Shown one piece after another: positions 30,584-41,382 of a stretch of 64,000 nt of DNA. The notes beneath the pieces were generated by a model. The model saw nothing but the letters and a program-made list of their open reading frames with translations. It was not told the origin of the DNA and searched no databases. Both the position numbers and the translations under genes were made by a program. Origin of the DNA: Aspidapion aeneum (taxonomy: Eukaryota > Arthropoda > Insecta > Coleoptera > Brentidae); NCBI GenBank assembly GCA_963576565.1, contig OY755039.1, positions 129,198,140 through 129,262,139 on the forward strand, given 5' to 3'. Numbering within the stretch: position 1 is the stretch's first letter; each line of letters begins with the position of its first letter.

Positions 30584-31043
30584 TTAGCTCACACATATAC
30601 TATACTATAGTAGTGTGAGCTATGGTGATCCTAATTTTTTCGAGAAAAAAAAAGTTGTTCCGATAAAAATTAGAGTTTATGTGAAAACATGGCGTGTGTG
30701 ATATCAAACGAAAGGTAATTAAGTGGGGGGTTAAACAAAATACATTTTAATTTATTTTAAAAAAAGGGTGGGGGTATATTTTAAAAATTAGAGTTTAAGT
30801 GAAAATATGGCGTGTGTGATATCAAACGAAAGGTAATTGAGTCCGGAGTTTAACAAAATACATTTAAGTTTTTGTTTTTTTTAAGGGTGGGGGTAGATTT
30901 TAGAAATTTGAGTTTAAGTCGAAACATGGCTTGTGTGGTATCAAATAAAAGGTAATTTAGTCTGGAGTTGAATAAAATATATTTCAGTTTTTAGTTATAT
31001 TAGGTCACACGTAAACTATAACTATAGTACCTAGTGTGAGCTT
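30584..31043 (-). mobile_element. Hairpin-ended repeat H, copy 1
   Basis: It begins with a perfect 10-bp stem hairpin (TAGCTCACAC ... GTGTGAGCTA, about 30585-30622), followed by GATCCTAATTTTTTCGAG. The reverse complement of this whole end is found at about 51160-51235. The interior is three ~118-bp tandem units (from about 30665, 30781 and 30901) each with TATCAAA[CT][GA]AAAGGTAATT and GGGTGGGGGTA. It closes with a second, looser hairpin (TCACACG ... TAGTGTGAGCTT, about 31003-31042). Terminal hairpins plus internal tandem repeats recall non-autonomous Helitron-like elements, but I could not confirm the TC/CTRR ends. Confidence 0.6.
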
Positions 31044-31620
31044 AGGGGCCCATATATTGGCAGAGTATTTGACAGTCCATGGCTTGGCTTGTGTCGCATT
31101 TGATTCTGAATAAAACTTTATTTCTTATGGTCTCAATATCTTCATTTACTAAATTTAAATTAGGCTCTGTTGTTAGGACACAATCTTGGTTTGCTCTTGG
31201 CATATAGCCCATTAAAAGTTGATTTGGAGACTTTTTTGTAATTTGGTGCACTGTATTATTGATTGTAAACTGTATCTTCGATTTCACTGGTGGTTGATAA
31301 TATTGTTCGATTAAATCTTTCGACTTGTCCATTGGCCCTTGGGGTTGCTACAAAATTTAAGATTAGTTGAGGGTACGCAAAAATTCTTAAAATTTTTAGA
31401 AGTAAAGACTGTGCCGCGATCAGTAATAATTCGTGTTAGGAAAAATCAAAAATTGGTTCCAAAAATTGAATAACAAATTGACTTTTTGTAAATTTTACAG
31501 GCTTTAATACAACGTATTTTGCAAAAGCATCGATAATAAAGATTAAATGTATTGTGCCTTTGGGGGTTTTCTGAAATGGTCCTATGATGATGAGATGAAC
31601 GGTATAGGTGTTTTAGCTAT
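31042..31620 (-). pseudogene. Gypsy integrase remnant
   Basis: Fragments on the minus strand include IDAFAKYVVLKPVKF (about 31540-31490; the catalytic-core Asp segment) and RIITDRGTVF (about 31425-31395; second Asp). The frame at 31042-31332 has the post-core part (QFTINNTVHQITKKSPNQLL, MGYMPR). Frameshifts and stops separate the pieces. Confidence 0.8.
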
Positions 31621-31957
31621 TTAATGAAGATAACCTTTTCTACGACCTAAAGGAAGTTTATTGTGAAGACATGGAATACAACTAGCGATATACTTTTCAA
31701 CGTAGTTGCGCATTCGTGGCAACCAGTATTTTTCACAGAGTTTTTTGAGAGTTTCTTCAATTGCAAAATGACCTACATCACCATGACACCATTAAACTAC
31801 TTGTCTTCGGAATTCTTGTTGTACGACCCATTGAATTTAGTAAACTCTTCTTTTACGTAAGGCATAGTTTTTATATATTGATTTTTCGTAATCACTTTCA
31901 AGTGGAAAGTGGAAAGTATCCAATCTGTTTCTTCAATTTTTAAAATGTAATTTTTAG

Positions 31958-32275
31958 TCAGATGCTAAGTGGAAGGAACCACCAACGTGCTACTCTTGGT
32001 ATTAAATCTCTTTTTGAACTTTCAGTCTTAAAAGCATTAGAGTCAGTAATTACCTTAAAATTAATACCAAGCAAATATACTTTAAATTTTAGTCGAGACT
32101 CCACTACAGCTAAAGTTTCAAGTTCATAAGAGTGGTAACGACGTTCTGCTTTGTTACTGTGTCTACTATAATATGCAACTGGATTCAATTTACCATTATA
32201 TTTTTGTAATAAGATACCAGCTTTGGCTAGCATCTGTACGAACTTTTGTCTCAGCAGTAGGAGAATAATTAGCAA
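31958..32275 (-). pseudogene. Gypsy RNase H remnant
   Basis: It reads GILLQKYNGKLNPVAYYSRH, SNKAERRYHSYELETLAVVE and FKVITDSNAFKTE, the conserved C-terminal half of Ty3/Gypsy RNase H (YHSYELETLA and ITD-NA). The N-terminal catalytic Asp region is degraded. The frame is open for 105 residues. Between it and the trace of the reverse-transcriptase start near 32,340-32,400, the whole polymerase core is missing. Confidence 0.85.
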
Positions 32276-32731
32276 ATATTGATTTTATCATTAATTGTTC
32301 TTTTCAGTTGTAAAAAGCGTTGTTTTCCTTTTCTTCCCAGGGAAACTCGCAATTTTTAAGCGTAAGTAGAGTAAGTGGTGTGTAAGTAAATGGTTCATTT
32401 TCCAAAAGTTTAATTTCTAATTCAGCAGACTTAGCAACATCTAAATTTTTATCCTAGTCGAAAAACAGTTCTCTAAACTCTTACAATAACTTTTATCAAC
32501 TCTAATCTTATTTGTTTATCCTGTCTAGTGTCTACCAATATTAATACTATTTTTATCCAACAGAGGTAAAGTTTCTAGATTTAATGAAAAAATATTTTCT
32601 TCTTTTGCGGCTTTTAATGTTTATCTGATAAGTTAATTAATGGAATATTTGTGTATCCATTTTCTGAGTAATGAATAAAAATTCTTGAAATGGCATACTG
32701 TTTTCCAACTTGATATCTACTACTACTACTA

Positions 32732-33157
32732 CTATGTCGGTTTAGAACGTTTTCTACGTTGTCCGACGCCTATTCTCCACCTCCTTCGATCCTGACAATC
32801 ATCCTCTGTCAGATTCTTTTGACTCATTGATCTTTGGATTGACTGTTGCCATTCTAGTTTAGGACGCCCTCTTTTTCTGCGCCCTATTGGTTGCCATTCT
32901 AGGACCTGTTTTGGTAATCTTGCGTCGTTCATCCGTTGTACATGGCCGTACCATATCAGTTGCGTTTTATTGATGTCATCCGTTATGCTTCCCTCGATTC
33001 CCATTCTTTCTTTTATGATCTCATTTCTTATGTGATCTATTCTAGATATTCTCATTAATCTTCTTATTGCATCCATTTCGACACTTTCCATTTTTGTTTT
33101 GTATTTTTCTGTTACGCGACAAGTCTCTATTCCATACAACAGCGTGCTTTTGACCAT
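32732..33157 (-). pseudogene. LINE A C-terminal domain
   Basis: It reads STLLYGIETCRVTEKYKTK, then QLIWYGHVQRMNDARLPKQV and GRRKRGRPKLEWQQS, the basic C-terminal tail widespread in insect LINEs of this kind. The stop is 32732-32734, directly before the (GTA)n tail. It should be one protein with the reverse transcriptase but is out of frame with it. Confidence 0.9.
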
Positions 33158-33189
33158 TGTTTCATATATGTTAAATTTTACATTCTTTT

Positions 33190-34227
33190 TTATCTCTCTG
33201 CTCCATAAAATACTGTTAAGACATCCAATAACTTTTTTGCTTTTACTATTCTTTTTTCCAATTCTTTACAGTCTGTTCCTGTCTTATCAAATGTGACACC
33301 CAAGTATACATACTCATTGCATGGAGATATTGTTTGTCCATTTTCTAGTATTAACTCTCTGGATTCGTTTCCAATACATAAGTACTGTGTCTTGTCAACT
33401 TTCACTGTTAATCCCCTTTTTTGGTATTCTTCTGTTAACTTTCTCATCATATACTCCATGTCTTCTTTATCATTAGCCACAATTACTTGGTCGTCAGCAA
33501 ACTGTAGTGTGTATATGGTAAATCGGTCGTTAAGTTGTATTCCCATGCCGTGCACTTTACGTTTCCAGTTTTTTAGAGCTACTGCGATATATATTTTAAA
33601 AAGAGTTGGAAAGATACAACATCCCTGTCTTAAGCCTTTTGTTACCAGGAATTCTTTTGAAAGTCGATTTCCAATTTTAATTTTAGATTTTGACCCTTTG
33701 TATAGTTCTTTTATCGCTTTTATGTATGTATGATTGATATTAGTTTGCTCTAAAACTGTCCATAATTTTTCTACTGGAACGGTATAATATGCTTTGTGTA
33801 GGTCCACAAAGGTAACATGAGTCTCTATATTTCTGGCGCTCCTTTTCTCAATTACTTGTTTAAGACAAAAAACATTATCACTACCAGATCTGCCTGCGCG
33901 AAACCCACTTTGCTCTTCTTCTTCTTGTTCATGAAAATCATTCTCTATTAGATCTCTAAGAATCCTACCGTACAATCTACTTAGAGTACTAGTTACTGAA
34001 ATTCCTCTGTAATTGTTGCAATCCAGCTTGTTTCCTTTTTTATGTATTGAGGATATGAATGCAATTTTCCAATCATTAGGTACTGGATGTCCGTTTATGC
34101 ATTGATTAATAATATATGTGAGATTTTCGAGTAGTTTCTCTGATCCATATTTGAGCATTTCAGCATATATTCCCCCAGGTCCGCTAGCTTTTCCGGATTT
34201 AAGTTTTTTATTATTATTCTTTATCAT
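33190..34227 (-). pseudogene. LINE A reverse transcriptase
   Basis: Blocks in order: SGKASGPGGIYAEMLKYG, NYRGISVTSTLSRLY, SGFRAGRSGSDNVF, TFVDLHKAYYTVP, GLRQGCCIFPTLF and QFADDQVIVAND, the last with the catalytic FADD. The segment between the endonuclease stop and 34227 is broken. A frameshift in an A-rich run near 33,240 separates it from the C-terminal frame. Confidence 0.92.
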
Positions 34228-34751
34228 TTCTTTTTCGATGATTATTTCCTCTCAATGTACTTCTATGTCTCTTCTCGGAGAGGCTGCCAGATATTCGGGT
34301 CTCGTCTCCTGCAGCAGTCCCTTGTAGTGTTCTGTCCATTGTTCCGGTTTGATTATCTGGATGTTTACTTGTTCTTTTGTTGGGTTTTTACTGTAGAAAT
34401 GAATTTCCATACTTCAGAACTCTGCCTACCTCCTACGTGTGTGTTTATGTCGTGACACTTGCGCTCGAACATTTCATTCTTTTCTGTGCGTATCAAATTT
34501 CTTAGCTATCTTCTGGTTTCCCTGTAGATTTCTAGGTCTCTTTGCTCCTTAGTACTGAGCCATTTCAAGTATGTGCGTTTTTTCTCTTTGACCATTTCCT
34601 GTATTTTGTCCGTCCACCACATCTTCCTGTTATTTCTATTATCTTGGTACCCAACAGCTTCGTTGCTTGCTTCCTTCAAGCTTTTTATTATGTTTGTATA
34701 TATCTCTTCAAATGAGTGATTTGTGTTTATTAATTTTTCATCTAATCGGTT

Positions 34752-35603
34752 CTACAATCTTTGAGTACTTTCGGTTTCTAGACTTCTAAAGTTGTATTTT
34801 TGATTGTCTTCGATGCATTCTAGGTTTTCATTTTCTCTAATACTTTCGTCCTTATTTGTTTTTCTTAAAGGGAAAAATATTTTTGCTTTTACCAGATGGT
34901 GGTCAGATCCACAGGTAACACCACGAAGTGCTCGCACATCATACCACTTTAATTGCGAGTGTTGTCCACCTATAGCATAATCAATAATTGATTTAAGTTT
35001 TCTTGTTGGCTGAATCCAGGTATATCGATGAATATCCTTATGTTTAAAAAAACTATTATTTATTTTTAGGTTGTGGGTTTCACACAATTGCATCAGTCTT
35101 AAGCCATTATCATTTGTTACTTCCTCTCCAAATGGTCCTATCACTTTGCTCTGGGTTTGCCTACCAGTTCGACTATTAAAATCGCCAAGCATAATTATTT
35201 CTCTGGTATTACCGATTTTTGTGATAGTCTTATCAAGTTGATCAAAGAACATTTGTTTTGTAGCTACTCTTTCGTCATCTGATGGTGCGTAGACTGCTAT
35301 TATGCTTATATTATGTCCAAGCATCTTCATGTTCACTCGAAGTATGTTTTCACTAATGCAATCGTAGTCTGTAATTTTATTCTTTAGATTTTTCTTTATC
35401 AACAAGGATACCCCTCTGGCTGATCTTCTTTCTTTTGGGACTCCAGTGAATATATGGACAAAATTACCGACACTATTCGTACCTGTTCCTTTCTTTTTTG
35501 TCTCAGTGAGTGCAATAATATCGATCTTACAATTCTGCACTTCGGTTGCAATAATGTCCAACTTTTGATGCAGTCCCTGTACGTTCCATGTAGCTATATT
35601 CAT
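34752..35603 (-). pseudogene. LINE A AP-endonuclease domain
   Basis: The start is taken at MNIATWNVQG (35603), which copy B also has; an upstream in-frame Met arises from the repeated junction DNA. Endonuclease motifs appear in order: ATWNVQGL, DIIALTETK (catalytic Glu), IIAVYAPSDD, IMLGDFNSRTG (Asp and Asn), YTWIQP and CGSDHHLV (catalytic Asp/His). The frame ends at a stop after TESTQRL where copy B continues with a Tyr codon. The enzyme would nick chromosomal DNA to prime reverse transcription. Confidence 0.9.
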
Positions 35604-35637
35604 ACTCCTTTGTCTTTGCTTTTTTCGTTTTCGAGAG

Positions 35638-35819
35638 TTTCCATCCATTGCTCCGAGGCTTTGTTTAGGCTTTTTGGTAACTGCTTGATATCTACCGAGT
35701 TTCCATCCATTGCTCCGAGGCTTTGTTTAGGCTTTTTGGTAACTGCTTGATATCTACCGAGTTTCCATCCATTGCTCCGAGGCTTTGTTTAGGCTTTTTG
35801 GTAAGTGCTTGATATCTAC
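35638..35819. repeat. 62-bp tandem triplication at LINE A junction
   Basis: Three head-to-tail copies start at 35638, 35700 and 35762, each beginning TTTCCATCCATTGCTCCGAG. Each unit joins LINE 5' sequence (up to GGCTTTTTGGTAA) to target sequence (CTTGATATCTACC). In copy B the same LINE sequence runs on differently after GGTAATTGCTT, so the unit contains the insertion junction. Confidence 0.9.
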
Positions 35820-35929
35820 CACACGCTTCATATAAAGTTTACCTTTAAATGAAATTTTTGTAAATACTTCTAAATTTCCAACATGACCTGGATGAATCGT
35901 TGTTTTAGATAAAAACAATTCTAGTCTAT

Positions 35930-36240
35930 TTACTGTTTGTGGTTGTTGGATTCATTGAAAATTGGTTTGTTGATGACAACAACCCCTGGTTGTTTGGTAA
36001 AAGTTCGACCTACAAAAACAGGAACTTTTTGAATCTGATCCGGGACAATTAAATAATCAACAACTCCTTCAACATTATCAACTATGATTTTAATTTGAGT
36101 TTTTCCCAATGTCCTTGTTTCATTTAGTCCTTTGGCATTACTTAGACGAATAAGATTGCATAAAGCACCAAAATCTATAAAAGCTTTTATGGGTTGATCA
36201 TTGGCAAAAATGTTCTTAAAATATTTTTGGTTGTTTATTG
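35930..36240 (-). pseudogene. Gypsy-type aspartic protease remnant
   Basis: The minus-strand frame ending at the stop 35930-35932 reads QPIKAFIDFGALCNLIRLS, then DYLIVPDQIQKVPVFVGRTF. The position of IDFGA fits the active-site motif of retroviral-type proteases (D-T/S-G usual), with Phe in place of Thr/Ser. The frame directly follows the zinc-knuckle region and carries a premature stop. Confidence 0.65.
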
Positions 36241-36528
36241 TAGACAGTCACAAGACCTTTTTATTTTTAATATTCTGGCTTGTAGGTTGCTGCTTTTAAT
36301 GGGACAGTCCCGAGATCGATGACAAAAACGCCGGCAGCTATAGCACTGTACTCTTCCGCATTGGGCAGCTCTATGTCCAACTTGATGATATCTGCGACAC
36401 GCAGTTCTATATTTGTAATTAGTAACTTGTCCTTGACAGCGGCTTGTTCTATTCATAAGAGCTGGAGGAGATTTAAAACCTCTTAAAGTGCTGGGTTGAG
36501 ATTGTACTCGCATATCACATGACTTCAA
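36235..36528 (-). pseudogene. Gypsy gag zinc-knuckle region
   Basis: Two CCHC-like motifs are visible: CRRYHQVGHRAAQC (first Cys position kept, second changed to Tyr) and CYSCRRFCHRSRDC. Such pairs are typical of retroelement nucleocapsid. The open frame is 97 residues with no gag matrix or capsid part left, and the first knuckle has lost one ligand. Confidence 0.75.
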
Positions 36529-36539
36529 ACAGGGTGTTC

Positions 36540-38285
36540 AATTAAAATTCATTCTTTAGGCATGACACTAAAGAAATTGCAGTGAAGGACGCTTCAGTTG
36601 CATCGCAATATTAGAACCGCTCTTCTTTAGATGAACGTCACAAGCTAGGCCCTACCCCTTCTTATGTTTTTGTCCTTTTTGATTTTGTTCGGTTTCGATA
36701 AAAGACGTTATACAAAACTTCGATTTTGCTCTTTTCTTGTTTTAAAGAATGACATTTTTGATAATGCCCGGTTATTAATAATCCCGTTTTTAACATAGGA
36801 CTGTTATGCCATTTTCCTTTATGATCTTAGAAGATTTTTGATTTGTCCTTTGTGATAAACTATGGTGGCATGGCAATATTGTCTCTCTAGTTGGGTTTTT
36901 ATAAAATTTTGCTAAATCTTTAAAAGTTACAACCTCCGCTAAAATTTAAGTATCCGTACAAAGTACTTCCCGAAACACTAAAAAAGCAAAAAGGTAAACT
37001 TCCCGGTGACTTAACTTTCAAAGTAAAAGGGCTAATTAAAATCATTTTGCCGGGAAACGCGGCTCAATAAAATTTCCGAGGGGAGATAAGGTCTGTAATT
37101 TTTTGGGTAATTCAAAGAATAAGGTCACCCAAAAATTTACTTTATTAGTAGCTTCAGAGTAGGAGCTGCAAACATAGTGAAGTCCAAGACTGTGACGGCA
37201 TCAGCGTTAATCAACCCCCAACCAATATATAATATAATTTGCATTTCTCAGTGGCGACTCGCAATAGGTCCCTCCCCTCATTTTTTATACACACATATAA
37301 AAAATATAATAAAATGCTATTAAATGTAAATACTTATTCTATAAAGAACATACCTAAATTCAGTAAAATCAGCGAAATGAGGTTGGTAGTAGGTTCATAT
37401 TGCTTGTATGTCAGGTAAATTCGTCTATCCTTTAAATTTGCAGACTTATTTATTTATTTTACCGTAAAACAATTTGTTTTGAATTAAGATATTTCTTTTT
37501 AGTTTAACGCAGCGCTTAATCTTGAAATTAGACTTTATTTTTCTTCTTTAATTGTTTCAGTATACTCCATTTTGTAAAGTAAATTGTCTTCATATAAGTA
37601 ACATAATATAATGCTTCCAGAGAAAACGGTGCCTTAGATTAATTCAGTTCTAATTTATAATAAAACAATTTCTGTTTCACATTAAAATAAGAGGCAAGAT
37701 ATTTTTTGTGCTATTTCAAGAAAATATTCTCTTGGTGCATGGGAAAGCACAAATTATTTCACTTCAAAGCAATTTGCTTTGATCTAAGACAATTTTTTTT
37801 ACCGTGTGATATTGATCTTCGCTATAGATTGAAAACGGGTTGTAATTTGCAGTGGTAAATGGTATACACAGGGAAATAATCAAAATAAAAACCGAATTTT
37901 TATAAAAAAAAATTTTGGATTTTGTCAGTCGTTAGCCAGATTGTGTCAAAATTCATAAAAAGTTACAATTTGACATTTAACATTTTAAGATGGCGGCCGA
38001 AATACAGATAAAAAAGTTATTTTTTTGATCTTGTTTGACACAACTAGTATTGCCATCTTGGATTTAGAGACGGCGGCCAAAAAAATATAATTAGTCAAAA
38101 CTTTGATTAAATCTCTGCCAAGTGCAGTTTGTACCATTAAAATCGATGATATAGTTCAAAAGTTATAATGAAAGAAAATTGTCCGGTTTTTTGGCCCACC
38201 CGGTAATTTAAATAACAAACATGTAATATATAAATAAATTTAAGGGCCGCAGGATACATTTTTTGAGTAATGGAATCACATTTGT
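36540..38285. other. No gene seen
   Basis: AT-rich. It may include the decayed 5' part of the Gypsy element just beyond the zinc knuckles, but no LTR or gag core is recognisable. Two ATGGCGGC-type words (about 37990 and 38070, GATGGCGGCC and GACGGCGGCC) form a loose direct pair. Confidence 0.35.
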
Positions 38286-38455
38286 GAGGGGCGGATCTAG
38301 AAAATTTATTTGAGGGGAAATGTCATAGTAAATATTGCATAAAACTATTTTGCATAGTGACTACGAGGTGTATTCTGTGTGTCAAAACTAAATATATTTT
38401 AAGATCTGGAGAAGGGAAATTTCCTTCTTTTTCCTCTCCCGTACATCCACGCCTG
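38285..38455 (+). repeat. ~170-bp dispersed repeat S, copy 2
   Basis: Words shared with the 58732-58905 copy, in order: TAATATTGCATAAAACTATT-like, TTTTGCATA, GTGTGTC, AAATATATTTTAAGAT, GGAAATTTC and TCCCGTA. The ends GGCGGATCTAG and TCCACGCCTG are loose inverses, so this may be an old MITE. Confidence 0.7.
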
Positions 38456-38716
38456 CATTTGTTCAAGTTAAGTTTGGCAGCTAAGGCAACCAAGGGCATA
38501 AATACCGCCCTCCTCACCCCTCGAAATCCGCGCTTGTTCTGGAGTGCGTTCATGATTCCAGTTAAAATTTATCGTGTGAATTTTACCCAGACGCGCCAAG
38601 GGACCAAAAATTGCACTAGAATTTTGAGAAGAAGAACAATAAAGAGGTTCCTTTTGTATTTGGGCATATAATATTGATATTATTAATCAATTCAAAATGC
38701 ATTCAAACAGTAAATA

Positions 38717-38742
38717 AATTGAATTGAATTGAATTGAATTGA
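38717..38742 (+). repeat. (AATTG)n microsatellite
   Basis: Four to five AATTG units in a row, close to two copies of ATTGATATTATTAATCAATT-like text at 38671 and 38739. Confidence 0.85.
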
Positions 38743-38904
38743 TATTATTAATCAATTTGAAATTTAGTGAAAAACTTGGCTTCTAATAATGGGGTTCCGT
38801 TTTGGTTCCGTCCTCATTATATATTGTCCTTGCCATACGCAGTTACACTTTTATGACTTTGACATGACATAAACATATTTGCTAACCAGAAATATTTCAA
38901 AAAT

Positions 38905-38907
<3 letters not shown>

Positions 38908-38991
<84 letters not shown>
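38908..38991 (+). repeat. (TA)n microsatellite, ~42 units
   Basis: An uninterrupted TA dinucleotide run of about 84 bp. Confidence 0.95.
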
Positions 38992-38993
<2 letters not shown>

Positions 38994-38994
38994 T

Positions 38995-39850
38995 GTTGGT
39001 ATAAAATTAAAGGAATAACTGTCATTGTCTTAACTAAAAAGGTGCAGACTGTATTCTGAAAAAAAAACGCACAGATAACATCAACTCAAACACATGCCGT
39101 TTTCCAGAATTTGGCTTCTTGTTGTTATTATGCACATGTTAAACAAAGAGGTTGGAAAGAAAAATAGAGACGAAAATAAACTTAATATATTTCAAAAATT
39201 TTAAACCATTAAAACGGTTTTGGAATTAGGAAATTACCAGTAGTTTTTAAAAGTGCAGTTACTGGTTATGCCCACTTTATACCCATATACCCAAAAAGTG
39301 CTGTTTGTATTGTCATTTTTTTTATTTAAAAATACTGTAAAAATACATAAATTTTTTTCCCAAAATATTTTTCAACCTTAGGGCTCTGTTACAGAGAAAT
39401 ACATTAAGACTTTTTTTTTCAATTGCATTTTTTTTTATTAACTGGACTGTCTGCAACACATTGAGTGGATTTGGTTATCATAATTTAAAAAACATATACA
39501 GGGCTAATGTCGTGCTAGCTCCGCCATATAACCCATTGTGCGCCGGGCGTCCTGTGTGCACACGGCGTTAATCATGAACGCACCCCTGAAAACTAAACTT
39601 ATGTGTGAAATTCAGAGCCCTTAGATTTACTTTACACTGGATCGCTTAGTCCTTAACTTTTAACGTTTGTTTTTACTAAGATGTTGGTTTATGTTCCATT
39701 AAACACGGCTCTTCTGTGCGAAAGTGCCATTCTTAAATTGAAGTTTGACATTCGAGGTAACAACCGCGCGAAATCTGAGGTTTTATTGCCCAAGGAAGGA
39801 ATCTTCTGGCTGAAATGAAAATAAATAGATTTTTTGCAAAAATGGCATTT
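38995..39850. other. No gene seen
   Basis: AT-rich, unassigned. ATATACAGGGCTAATGTCG near 39495 and the less AT-rich stretch 39510-39580 could be the edge of an old repeat. Confidence 0.3.
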
Positions 39851-39854
39851 TAGT

Positions 39855-39930
39855 AACAGGCGCGGATCTATGGGGGGGAAAAGAGGAAATTTCTCCCTTC
39901 CTTTCTCAAAATATATTTAGTTAGACATAC
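39855..39930 (-). repeat. Dispersed repeat S, copy 3 (partial)
   Basis: GGCGCGGATCTATGGGGGGG, GAGGAAATTTC and AAAATATATTTAG match the other S copies. Only half the unit is present. Confidence 0.55.
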
Positions 39931-39939
39931 TGGCTGGTC

Positions 39940-40100
39940 AGGCTCTAGGATAATTCCCAACCACCGACTCGCCGTGGCCGATTCCGCCCGGCGCCCGGCT
40001 CACTCGCAGCCGACCCTATTTCCCGGTGGGCTAGCTCGCAGCCGACCCGATTAGCTACCAGGCCTAGTTGCCGCTGAGATAACTCGCCGCCGTAGTGTTT
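39940..40100. other. GC-rich island with imperfect repeats
   Basis: This stretch is far richer in G and C than anything nearby. CTCGCAGCCGACC occurs twice (about 40003 and 40038), with related CTCGCCGTGGCCG and CTCGCCGCCG on either side. The 67-residue minus-strand frame through it has no domain I recognise. It looks like a decayed short tandem repeat or a piece of an unidentified element. Confidence 0.5.
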
Positions 40101-40456
40101 GTTTGTAATTTTGTTTATTAAACGGTTTATAAATAAAATAAAAACCACGCACTATAGTGAATATCTCCAAAAGGAATCTGAGCACCAACGAAGAATTGGT
40201 ACTTAGTAAGGGACTTAAGTTCGCCATTGCACCAGCACTGGAAATTATGGCGGCAATAGAGCGGCAAAAAAATCAAAAATATTGGCATATTTTAGGGTTT
40301 TCTTAATAAGTCAAATATATTTACAGAGAGAGAGGGGAGATACAGAAACAAAAATATTTTAGGTAAATTCACAAGGCCCGATTTTGTCATAAATTTTTTT
40401 TTCCCGAAGTCGTAGCTGTACTAGTATCTGAGATAAATCCGGCTGCCATCCTTAAT

Positions 40457-40471
40457 GGGACACCCTGTATA
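40457..40471. repeat. Solo CAGGGTGTCC-type MITE end
   Basis: GGGACACCCTGTATA matches the right end of the 2494-3701 MITE together with its TA target. No matching left end was found within about 1 kb. Confidence 0.6.
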
Positions 40472-40785
40472 TTAATTTATATCATAAAATGAAAAGATGC
40501 AATGTAATTGCAGTTTAAGATCGCTAACTATAATTTTTCAATTAAACTAAAAAGAACAGTAAAATCCGATAATTAATAAATGATGGGTCGCAAAGGTTGC
40601 TGATTGTGATTTTTGAATTAAACTTAAAATAGATACTTACTACATTTGGAACTTTGTGGTGTTTAATGTCGCTGCGTATGCTTTTTAATTTAAACTTAGG
40701 ACAAATTAAAATGATGGATCCAAATTGGCGAACTTTTTCATATATGAAGCGATATGTATTATTTTTCCGCATATTTGAACCCCTG

Positions 40786-40925
40786 AAAAAAAGGAATGAA
40801 ATCATAACAAAAACATTTTTTGTTAAAAGAAGCAAAGTACGCGGAAATGGTATTCCTCCTTAAAAAGAATTGAGATAAAAGTAAAGCCAAGTTCTCCAAT
40901 ACAAATTTCAAAATAAAAGGTTCTT
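40786..40925 (+). repeat. Dispersed repeat T, copy 1
   Basis: It shares GAATGAAATCATAACAAAAA, GTTAAAAGAAGCAAAGTAC, AAGAATTGAGATAAAAGTA and an AATTTCAAAAT stretch with 44373-44500. LINE B inserted at its right edge. The 44603-44735 stretch is the same family inverted. Confidence 0.75.
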
Positions 40926-41073
40926 TCTATTGTTTTTTTTATTTTTATTTTTATTTAGTCGGTTTAGAACGTTTTTCTACGTTGTCCGACGCCTATTCTC
41001 CACCTCCTTCGATCCTGACAATCATCTTGTCAGATTTTTTTTGACTCATTGATCTTTGGATTGACTGTTGCCA

Positions 41074-41382
41074 TTATTCTAGTTTAGGACGCCCTCTTTT
41101 TCTGCGCCCTATTGGTTGCCATTCTAGGACCTGCTTTGGTAATCTTTCGTCGTTCATCCGTTGTACATGGCCGTACCATATCAGTTGTCTTTTAGTGATG
41201 TCGTCCGTTATGCTCCCTTCGATTCCCATTCTTTCTTTTATGATCTCATTTCTTATGTGATCTGTTCTAGATATTCTCATTGATCTTCTTATTGCATCCA
41301 TTTCGACACTTTCCATTTTTGTTTTGTATTTTTCTGTTACGCGACAAGTCTCTATTCCATACAACAGCGTGCTTTTCACCAT
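41074..41382 (-). pseudogene. LINE B C-terminal domain, broken
   Basis: It matches the copy A tail (LLYGIETCRVTEKYKTK, IWYGHVQRMNDERLPKQV, RRKRGRPKLE) but ends at 41074 after PKLE, where copy A continues WQQS. A short insertion (ATT) and a stop follow. It is out of frame with the RT core. Confidence 0.9.

Larger units (their letters stand above)
32709..35819 (-). mobile_element. RTE-like LINE, copy A, inside Gypsy
   Basis: The 3' end is at the left: a (TAC)n run, (GTA)n on the element strand, at 32718-32734. The 5' end is near 35807. CTTGATATCTAC is present at 32709-32720 and 35808-35819, a 12-bp target duplication. The element encodes an AP endonuclease and reverse transcriptase with frame breaks. 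Short tandem-repeat tails are characteristic of RTE-clade LINEs; that and the GRRKRGRPKLEWQ-type C-terminus support the assignment, which remains tentative. The 5' junction is triplicated (see 35638-35819). Confidence 0.88.
31040..36540 (-). mobile_element. Decayed Ty3/Gypsy element, split by LINE A
   Basis: On the minus strand the remains are in gag-pol order: gag zinc knuckles (36235-36528), protease (about 35930-36240), a gap filled by LINE A (32721-35807), a trace of the reverse-transcriptase start, RNase H (31958-32275) and integrase (about 31042-31620). Most of the reverse transcriptase is deleted. I found no LTRs. Excising the LINE and one copy of its 12-bp target duplication rejoins the reading frame across the site, so the LINE arrived in an existing Gypsy copy. 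Confidence 0.82.

Noticed and set aside
33293..33733. Plus-strand frames of ~146 codons at 33.3 and 41.5 kb that match each other
   Set aside because: They are antisense shadows of the LINE A and B reverse transcriptase.
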